Shown here: positions 58,643 to 64,000 of the stretch, in pieces | Numbering within the stretch: the first letter of the stretch is position 1 | Layout: each line of letters starts with the position of its first letter | NCBI RefSeq assembly: GCF_007096885.1 | Contig: NZ_VJNO01000025.1 | Location: 1 to 64,000 of the forward strand | Source: Streptomyces sp. 130 | Lineage (GTDB): Bacteria > Actinomycetota > Actinomycetes > Streptomycetales > Streptomycetaceae | DNA length: 64,000 nucleotides | Direction of reading: 5' to 3' | Translations under genes and position numbers: made by a program | Notes under the pieces: model-generated | What the model was told of the DNA's origin: nothing | Databases searched by the model: none | What the model saw: the letters and a program-made list of their open reading frames with translations, nothing else

Positions 58643-59461
58643 TCACCGCGGCAGCGAGGCCGCGCCCCGCGGCGCGGTCTCGCCGCCGCCGGCGCCCGGC
58701 TTCTCCGCCAGGCCCAAGGCGGCGAGTCGCGTCCTGATGTCACGGATCAACTCCGCCCGCCGGCCGACGAGATAGAAGTGGTCGCCGGGCAGGACGGTGA
58801 GCGCGAAATCGACCGACGAGGCCCTGGCCCACTCGCCCATGCAAGCCGCGTCGACGTCCGGGTCGACATCGCCCACGTACGCGATGACCGGGAACGGCAG
58901 CGCGACGCTGGCCCGCGGTGTGTAGCCTCTGACGGCCTTGAAGTCGGCGAGAAGCGCGGGCAGGACGAGCTCGCGCAGATCCGGGTCGTCCAGGAGTGCC
59001 GCGTCGGTCCCGCCGAGCCGACGCACCTCGGCCACCACCGCGTCGACGTCATCCGCGTCCGGAAGTGTGTCGTCCGCCAGGTGCGGCGGGGTGCGCCCGG
59101 ACACCATCAGGGCCGCCAGCCGCACCCCGCGCTGTCGCAGCAGACGCAGCGCCACCTCGTAGCCGAGCGAGGCCCCCATGCTGTGGCCGAAGACGGCCAA
59201 CGGAAGATCGGTGAACTGCCCCAGCGCGAGTGTGAGTTCGTCGGCCAGCTGGTCCATGCTGGTCACCAGCGGGTCGTTGATCCGCTCGTGCCGGCCCGGG
59301 TAGCGGGCGACCAGCACCTCGACGTCGTCGCCGAAGCGGCGTCCCCACTCGTGGAAGAAGGCCGGTGAACCCCCCGCGTGCGGCAGGCACAGCAGCCTGA
59401 GCCGGGGCGGGCGGACCGAGGGGTGCCGCTTCACCCATTCACTGGCGCGGGGATCACGCAT
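58643..59461 (-). CDS. Type II thioesterase
   Basis: This 272-residue external thioesterase has LLCLPHAGGSPAFFHEW near residue 24, the nucleophile Ser in FGHSMGASLGYEVAL near 93, the acid in YVGDVDPDVD near 201 and the catalytic His in PGDHFYL near 229. Type II thioesterases release wrong or stalled groups from NRPS and PKS carrier domains. No assembly-line gene is in the window, so its partners must be elsewhere. ATG 59461 is chosen over an earlier frame start. Confidence 0.87.
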   Translation of the reverse strand: MRDPRASEWVKRHPSVRPPRLRLLCLPHAGGSPAFFHEWGRRFGDDVEVLVARYPGRHERINDPLVTSMDQLADELTLALGQFTDLPLAVFGHSMGASLGYEVALRLLRQRGVRLAALMVSGRTPPHLADDTLPDADDVDAVVAEVRRLGGTDAALLDDPDLRELVLPALLADFKAVRGYTPRASVALPFPVIAYVGDVDPDVDAACMGEWARASSVDFALTVLPGDHFYLVGRRAELIRDIRTRLAALGLAEKPGAGGGETAPRGAASLPR

Positions 59462-59568
59462 GACGGATCTGTCCTTTGCTGCCCGACAAAACAATGTGTG
59501 TAACCGGCCGAAGATAGCGGCACTTCGGAACTTACCGATAACAGGTCCCCGCGCAAAGAGTGCGCCGC

Positions 59569-59584
59569 GTCCTGTCGACAGGAC
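59569..59584. promoter_or_regulatory. 16-bp perfect palindrome
   Basis: GTCCTGTCGACAGGAC is a perfect palindrome in the 290-base gap between the divergent thioesterase and N-hydroxylase genes. It may be a regulator site; no iron box (DmdR/IdeR type) was found here. Confidence 0.45.
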
Positions 59585-59606
59585 ATGCGCGTCCGTGGGC
59601 CACGGC

Positions 59607-59636
59607 TTGCAATGCCTGGCGGTGCATCCTTAGCGT
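59607..59636 (+). promoter_or_regulatory. Candidate promoter of the N-hydroxylase gene
   Basis: TTGCAA (59607-59612) and TAGCGT (59631-59636) are spaced by 18 bases, upstream of the hydroxylase gene, which then has a GGGAGAAG ribosome site. This is a plausible but imperfect housekeeping-type promoter. Confidence 0.4.
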
Positions 59637-59751
59637 GAGGCCCGGTGTGCTGCAGCAGAATGGGAGCGAATGCGAAATCTGTGCGCGTATTTTGCGGCAA
59701 CCCTGACTCGATACGCCATCGAGCTACCCACCTGAATCGGGAGAAGTTTCC

Positions 59752-61089
59752 ATGGATGCAAGTTCGTCGGATGTTCACGACGTCATCGGAATCGGATTCG
59801 GCCCGTCCAATCTGTCTCTCGCCGTCGCGCTCGAGGAACTCGGTCAGGGCCCGGCCGACCACCAGATGTCCGCTCTCTTCTTCGAGCGGCAGGACGACTT
59901 CGGCTGGCACCGCAACATGCTGCTTCCGTCCGCGACGATGCAGATATCCTTCCTCAAGGATCTCGCGACCTTCCGCAATCCCACCTCCAAGTACAGCTTC
60001 GTCTCCTACCTCCACGACGCGGGCCGCCTGGCCAGATTCGTCAACAACCAGGACTTCTTCCCCACCCGCCGGGAGTTCCACCAGTACCTGGAGTGGGTGG
60101 CCGCCAACTTCCGCCACCAGGTGCGCTACTCCCACGAGGTCACCGCGATCCGTCCGGTGACCGGTGGCGCGGGCCCGCGTGACTGCCTGGAGGTCGAAGT
60201 GCGGCACACGGCGGACGGGTCCGTACGGCGGGTGTACGCGCGCAACGTCGTCGTCTCCACCGGCCTCGCCTCGCGCATGCCCGACGGCGTCGCGTCCGAC
60301 GAACGGGTCTGGCACAGCTCGGCGTTCCTCGGCCAGTACCGCTCTGTCGACCCCGCGAGCCTCACCTCGGTCGCCGTCGTCGGGGCAGGGCAGAGCGCCG
60401 CGGAGATAACCCGCTTCTTCCACGACGAACTACCGCACGCCCAGGTGTACTCCGTCATCCCCTCGTACGGGTACGTGCTCGCCGACGACACCCCCTTCGC
60501 CAACCAGGTCTTCGATCCCGCGGCCGTGGACGACTACTACTTCGGCACCGAGACCACCCGGCAGGCGTTCTGGGACTACCACAAGAACACCAACTACTCC
60601 GTGGTGGACGACGACGTCATCCGCGACCTGTACCGGCGCTGCTACGACGAGGACGTCAGCGGTCAGCACCGGCTGCACTTCCTCAACCTGACCCGCGTCT
60701 GCTCCGTCGAGCGGGTGGGGGAGCGCCGGCGGCTCACCCTGGCACAGGGCGACCCCAAGGAACTCGACGTCGACGCCGTCGTGTTCGCCACCGGGTACCA
60801 CGCCCTGGACCCGGCGGGACTGCTCGGCGACTTCGACCGGGAGTTCCTGCGCGATGCGCGCGGCACGCACCAGGTCACCCGCGACTACCGCCTGGTGGCG
60901 GCCTCCGCGGGCACCCCGGGCCGGGTCTACCTGCAGGGCGGCACCGAGCACACGCACGGCCTGACCTCGTCCCTGCTGTCGAACCTCGCCGTCCGCAGCG
61001 GTGAGATCGCCGACTCGATCCTCGGCTACCGGCTCATGGAGAAGGAGCTGGAGCGGCCGGCGGACGAACCGGCCCTCGGCCTCAGGTAG
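59752..61089 (+). CDS. L-ornithine/L-lysine N-monooxygenase
   Basis: This 445-residue flavin N-hydroxylating enzyme has the FAD motif IGIGFGPSNLSLA near residue 12, MLLPSATMQISFLKDL near 62, the NADPH motif VVGAGQSAAE near 209 and the family's conserved ATGYH segment near 345. It hydroxylates the side-chain amine of ornithine or lysine for hydroxamate siderophores or N-N bond peptides. GGGAGAAG precedes the ATG. With the divergent type II thioesterase it suggests an NRPS cluster, but none is in this window. It is followed by a perfect hairpin and then an artefact-like tract. Confidence 0.87.
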   Translation: MDASSSDVHDVIGIGFGPSNLSLAVALEELGQGPADHQMSALFFERQDDFGWHRNMLLPSATMQISFLKDLATFRNPTSKYSFVSYLHDAGRLARFVNNQDFFPTRREFHQYLEWVAANFRHQVRYSHEVTAIRPVTGGAGPRDCLEVEVRHTADGSVRRVYARNVVVSTGLASRMPDGVASDERVWHSSAFLGQYRSVDPASLTSVAVVGAGQSAAEITRFFHDELPHAQVYSVIPSYGYVLADDTPFANQVFDPAAVDDYYFGTETTRQAFWDYHKNTNYSVVDDDVIRDLYRRCYDEDVSGQHRLHFLNLTRVCSVERVGERRRLTLAQGDPKELDVDAVVFATGYHALDPAGLLGDFDREFLRDARGTHQVTRDYRLVAASAGTPGRVYLQGGTEHTHGLTSSLLSNLAVRSGEIADSILGYRLMEKELERPADEPALGLR

Positions 61090-61116
61090 GAGCGGCCGGC
61101 AGCGCACGGGGAAGGG

Positions 61117-61140
61117 GCCGGGCACCGATCGGTGCCCGGC
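61117..61140. terminator. Perfect 24-bp palindromic terminator
   Basis: GCCGGGCACCGA is followed directly by its exact complement, 27 bases after the N-hydroxylase stop. Confidence 0.7.
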
Positions 61141-61285
<145 letters not shown>

Positions 61286-61735
61286 CTCCTCTTCCTCCGA
61301 CACGGCCGCCAGGAACCCGCCCAGGAACCGCCGCACCGCCGCGACCTCTCCCGCGTCGAACTCCCGCAGCAGCGCCACCGCGCTCCCGATCGCCGGGCCG
61401 AACGCCGCCCACCCCAGCTCCACCGCCCGCGGTGTCACCCGCAGCAGCACTCGCCGCCGGTCCCGCTCGTCCCGCGTCCGCGTCAGATGCCCCAGCCGTT
61501 CCAGCCGGTCGATGAGCGACGTGGTGCCCGCCGAGTTCAGCCCCAGCTCCGCCCCCAGCCGCCCGGCGGTGACCCCGGACCCCTCGCGCTCCGCGTCGAG
61601 CAGGCACACCAGGGCACGCACATCCGTCGGATGCATTCCGTTGCGGGCCGCGAACTCCGCCTGGCGCAGCCCGAATGCGGTCGTCACCTTCCGCAGCAGA
61701 TGGACGATCTCCAACTCCGGACCCTGCTCGCTCAT
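61286..61735 (-). CDS. MarR-family transcriptional regulator, C-terminus lost in artefact
   Basis: The credible part is about 150 residues: a MarR winged helix with VTAGRLGAELGLNSAGTTSLIDRLERLGHLTR near residue 54 and the wing TRDERDRRRVLL. It then runs into Glu and poly-Gly/Pro codons produced by the C/G tract; the stop at 61082 is not believable. A perfect palindrome in front of it and the divergent hydrolase gene fit autoregulation. The true C-terminus should lie close to residue 145-150. Confidence 0.75.
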
Positions 61736-61756
61736 CCCCGGCCCCTCCCGCTATTG

Positions 61757-61771
61757 TCTCGCTCAGCGAGA
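61757..61771. promoter_or_regulatory. MarR-type palindromic operator
   Basis: TCTCGCT-C-AGCGAGA is a perfect inverted repeat with AT-rich edges (ATTG and TAAT) between the divergent marR and hydrolase genes. It is the probable regulator binding site. Confidence 0.6.
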
Positions 61772-61805
61772 TAATATCCAGGCGTACGGAGTCCAGGGAG
61801 GCCCC

Positions 61806-62678
61806 GTGACACCCACCCCGCCCGCGACGACCGCCGACGCGGCCTTCTTCGCCGCCTACGACGCGACCGTCGCCGCCACCTGGCCGCCCGGCACCACGCC
61901 GACCACGGTCCCCACCCCCTACGGCACCACCCACCTCAACAGCTACGGCCCCCGGGACGCCCCGCCCCTGCTCCTGCTGCCCGGCGGCGGCGCGACCTCC
62001 ACCGCCTGGTACGCCCAGGCCGCCGCCCTCGGCCGCACCCACCGCGTCCACGCCGCCGACCTCATCGGCGAACCGGGCCGCAGCACGGCGGGGGAGCGCC
62101 CCGTCCGCAGCGTCGAAGACCTCCGCGGCTGGCTCGACGCCCTGCTGGACGGCCTGGGCGTCACCGGGCCGGTCGCCCTCGCCGGCCACTCGTACGGCGG
62201 CTGGATCGCCCTGCACTACGCCCTGCACGCGCCCGACCGGCTGCGGAGGCTGATCCTCCTCGACCCCACCGGCTGCTTCAGCGGATTCCGCCCGGGCTAC
62301 CTGCTGCGCGCCCTGCCCATGCTGCTCCGCCCGAACGCCGCCCGCACCCGCGCCTTCCTGGCCTGGGAGACCGGCGGCGCCGGCCTCGACCCCCACTGGC
62401 TGCGGCTGCGGGAGGCGGCGGCCGGCTTCCCCGCGGCCCGCCCGGTCACCGGACCCCGCCCGAAGCCGCAGGCCCTGCGCGCCCTCGCCGTACCGACGCT
62501 GATCCTGCTCGCCGGGGACAGCCGCGCCCACGACGCGGAGAAGGCCGCCGCCACCGCGCACCGGCTGCTGCCGGGGGCGGAGACGGCCGTCCTCCCGGAC
62601 GTCTCCCACCACGCGCTGCCGCTGCACGCCCCGACGGCCCCGGAACTCAACCGCAGGATGGGCAAGTTCCTGGCTTAG
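61806..62678 (+). CDS. Alpha/beta hydrolase
   Basis: This 290-residue hydrolase has the elbow LAGHSYGGWIAL near residue 122, oxyanion LLPGGGATSTAW near 58, and a late acid and His (LAGDSRAHD near 239, VSHHALP near 267). It is divergent from a MarR gene with a palindrome between, so is probably under its control. Start GTG 61806 follows GGGAGG. Its stop overlaps the convergent ArsC-like gene. Confidence 0.8.
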   Translation: MTPTPPATTADAAFFAAYDATVAATWPPGTTPTTVPTPYGTTHLNSYGPRDAPPLLLLPGGGATSTAWYAQAAALGRTHRVHAADLIGEPGRSTAGERPVRSVEDLRGWLDALLDGLGVTGPVALAGHSYGGWIALHYALHAPDRLRRLILLDPTGCFSGFRPGYLLRALPMLLRPNAARTRAFLAWETGGAGLDPHWLRLREAAAGFPAARPVTGPRPKPQALRALAVPTLILLAGDSRAHDAEKAAATAHRLLPGAETAVLPDVSHHALPLHAPTAPELNRRMGKFLA

Positions 62679-63040
62679 GAGCTGCGTCCCAGCGCGTCCC
62701 GGACCGCCTCCTCCGTGCGGCCCACGACCGCCGTGCCGTCCTCCGCCGTGATGATCGGCCGCTGGATCAGCTTCGGGTGCTCGGCGAGCGCGGTGATCCA
62801 GCGCTCCCGGGCACCCGCCTCGCGCGGCCAGTCCTTCAGGCCCAGCTCCTTCGCTTCCGCCTCCTGGGTCCGCGTGATGTCCCACGGTTCGAGGCCGAGC
62901 CGGTCGAGCACCGCCCGGATCTCGTCCGGCGACGGCACCTCCTCCAGGTAGCGGCGGACCGTGTAATCGGCCCCTTCCGCGTCGAGCAGCCGCACCGCGC
63001 TGCGGCACTTGGAACACGCGGGATTGATCCAGATCTCCAT
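62675..63040 (-). CDS. ArsC/Spx-family thioredoxin-like protein
   Basis: This 121-residue protein has a thioredoxin fold with the CxxC motif NPACSKCRSA near residues 7-16 and the ArsC pattern WPREAGARERWITALAEHPKLIQRPI near 71-96. It matches YffB/ArsC-like reductases of unknown role and may not act on arsenate. It is convergent with the hydrolase gene. Confidence 0.82.
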   Translation of the reverse strand: MEIWINPACSKCRSAVRLLDAEGADYTVRRYLEEVPSPDEIRAVLDRLGLEPWDITRTQEAEAKELGLKDWPREAGARERWITALAEHPKLIQRPIITAEDGTAVVGRTEEAVRDALGRSS

Positions 63041-63182
63041 GGGGCCAAAGGTACGGGACGGACCTCGCCGGAACGGCCGAAAGCCCCTTTGGCCAGGGCC
63101 GATTGTCAGTGCGGGCCGGTAGAATGGGAGTCAGTTCGTGAGGGTTTCCGAAGAGTTCCGCCACCGTGCCAGGAGGTAGCCC

Positions 63183-63464
63183 ATGGCCGTTGCCGCAGCC
63201 ACGACCAAGCCGCTCGACAAGCCCCTGCACCAGCCCCTGACCAAGAAGCCGCTCCCCGCCGGACGCCCCCGCGAGTGGTACGTCTCGCACAACCGCCGGC
63301 TGAAGGCGATGCGCCTCGCGATCGCCCTGCTCGACACCGGCGTCTACCTCCCGTCCAGCGCGAACAACGCCCGCATACGCGCGACCGCCGCGCGCCTCGG
63401 CATCCACCCGCCGTCCGACATCACCTGCCGGATGGTCCGCGCCCTCATCCGCTACGGCCGCTGA
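63183..63464 (+). CDS. Small conserved hypothetical protein
   Basis: I do not recognise this 93-residue basic protein. It has a Lys/Pro-rich N-terminus and the pattern RLKAMRLAIALLDTGVY followed by RIRATAARLGI, which may be a small helical or DNA-binding domain. ATG 63183 follows CAGGAGGTAG, a strong ribosome site. It has no signal or membrane segment. Confidence 0.65.
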   Translation: MAVAAATTKPLDKPLHQPLTKKPLPAGRPREWYVSHNRRLKAMRLAIALLDTGVYLPSSANNARIRATAARLGIHPPSDITCRMVRALIRYGR

Positions 63465-63485
63465 CCGCCTGACCGCCTGACCGAC

Positions 63486-63528
63486 GCGGGGCGGGGGCCC
63501 GGACCGATCCGTCCGCGCCCCGCCCCGC
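63486..63528. terminator. GC-rich terminator hairpin
   Basis: GCGGGGCGGGG and its exact complement flank a 21-base loop region between the convergent hypothetical and MmpS-like genes. Confidence 0.65.
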
Positions 63529-63532
63529 CCCC

Positions 63533-63970
63533 TCAGTACCCGTCGCAGGTCGCCGTCGCGTACGCACCCGAGGCCGAGTCCGTACGCCGCGTGCCACCGT
63601 CCACGGTCACCGAGCACGACACATCGCCGCCGCCCCGGCCCACGCTCACCACGAACGAGCCGCCGCTCATGAAGCCCCTGGTGTCCAGCTCCCCGGCCCA
63701 CGGCAGCGACCGCAGCGCCAGCCGCCCGGTCGACAGCTCCTCGCCCCGCCAGGTGCTGTACGTCAGCACCACGTCGCGCGCGGTCCCCGTGACCTCGTAC
63801 CGGATGTGCACCTTCCGCGAGCCCTCCGAGTGGAGCACGTCCGACAGCACCGCCATGACCGCGCCCGCGGCGAGGGCCAGCACCACGGCGACCAGCAGCA
63901 GCACCCACGGCCACATCCGCCGCCGGGGCGGCGGCGGGACCGGGCCGCCGGGCGGAGCCTGCTCACTCAT
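63533..63970 (-). CDS. MmpS-like single-span membrane protein
   Basis: This 145-residue protein has a Pro-rich cytoplasmic N-terminus, one membrane segment (WPWVLLLVAVVLALAAGAVMAVL region, ~20-43) and an external domain ending in SCSVTVDGG. It fits the actinomycete MmpS/DUF-type transport accessory family. ATG 63970 is preferred over an earlier in-frame start. No partner MmpL gene is in the window. Confidence 0.7.
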   Translation of the reverse strand: MSEQAPPGGPVPPPPRRRMWPWVLLLVAVVLALAAGAVMAVLSDVLHSEGSRKVHIRYEVTGTARDVVLTYSTWRGEELSTGRLALRSLPWAGELDTRGFMSGGSFVVSVGRGGGDVSCSVTVDGGTRRTDSASGAYATATCDGY

Positions 63971-64000
63971 CCCCCCAGCCTCCGCGCTCCGGCCCCGCAC

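Noticed and set aside
59462..59751. Iron box (DmdR/IdeR) in front of the N-hydroxylase
   Set aside because: No TTAGGTTAGGCTAACCTAA-like repeat is present, only a TTAGCG-type hexamer that fits a -10 box.

Overview
The window reads as a streptomycete chromosome, or a close actinomycete relative. It is extremely GC-rich, third codon positions are almost all G or C, and GTG starts and ATGA start/stop overlaps are common. It also carries SARP, AfsA/gamma-butyrolactone, CU044_5270, CGNR and ECF41-type genes typical of Streptomyces. I saw no rRNA, tRNA or CRISPR.

Region 1 (1-2.3 kb) is ordinary chromosome: the last codons of adenosylhomocysteinase, an NmrA-like reductase, a hemerythrin protein and a DUF1772 membrane protein.

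Region 2 (about 2.4-27.6 kb) is the centrepiece, a biosynthetic gene cluster I cannot match to a known product. A minus-strand block holds an alpha/beta hydrolase, SRPBCC protein, Tat-exported cytokinin-dehydrogenase-like oxidase, Baeyer-Villiger-type monooxygenase and CFAS-like methyltransferase. Next come ACP, KSIII and ketoreductase genes (plus), and a SARP activator (minus). A long plus-strand series follows: alpha-oxoamine synthase, FabF-type KS, MaoC dehydratase, amino-acid AMP ligase, second ACP, TrpD-like, TrpA-like, EctC-like cupin, [TnpB insertion], prolyl-carrier-dehydrogenase-like flavoenzyme, TrpF-like and TrpC-like. A minus-strand DUF6875/GNAT/PLP-decarboxylase operon and an exported multicopper oxidase close it. 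The set resembles prodiginine-type aminoacyl-ACP/pyrrole chemistry (AMP ligase, carrier, dehydrogenase, KS, alpha-oxoamine synthase) joined to a tryptophan-pathway-like branch (D, F, C, A but no E, G or B). By eye, the D, F and C homologues have lost residues that normally hold anthranilate, so their substrate may not be anthranilate. Two mobile insertions sit inside the series: a ~200 bp MITE-like element that supplies the trpD-like gene's ribosome site, and a decayed TnpB element just before the dehydrogenase gene.

Region 3 (27.7-52.4 kb) is mixed accessory chromosome: two more DUF1772 proteins, three MFS exporters with adjacent GntR/TetR, LysR and MarR regulators and visible palindromic operators, VOC proteins, hydrolases, two ECF sigma factors with partner genes, small-molecule modifying enzymes and a decayed permease remnant.

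Region 4 (52.5-61.1 kb) has an orphan P4-type primase/helicase, then a gamma-butyrolactone signalling locus (AfsA, receptor, an epimerase-like protein with an in-frame TTA codon, a second TetR regulator and an IS701-like DDE protein), then a type II thioesterase and an ornithine/lysine N-hydroxylase. The last two suggest the edge of a nonribosomal peptide or siderophore cluster whose assembly line is absent here.

At 61.14-61.28 kb there is an A8 run, 49 consecutive G and long C runs. The sequence just before it resembles read-through of an Illumina P5 adapter followed by two-colour poly-G, so this is probably an assembly artefact and the join may be false. Region 5 (61.3-64 kb) looks like ordinary chromosome: a MarR regulator whose C-terminus runs into the artefact, an alpha/beta hydrolase, an ArsC-like protein, a small hypothetical and an MmpS-like membrane protein.
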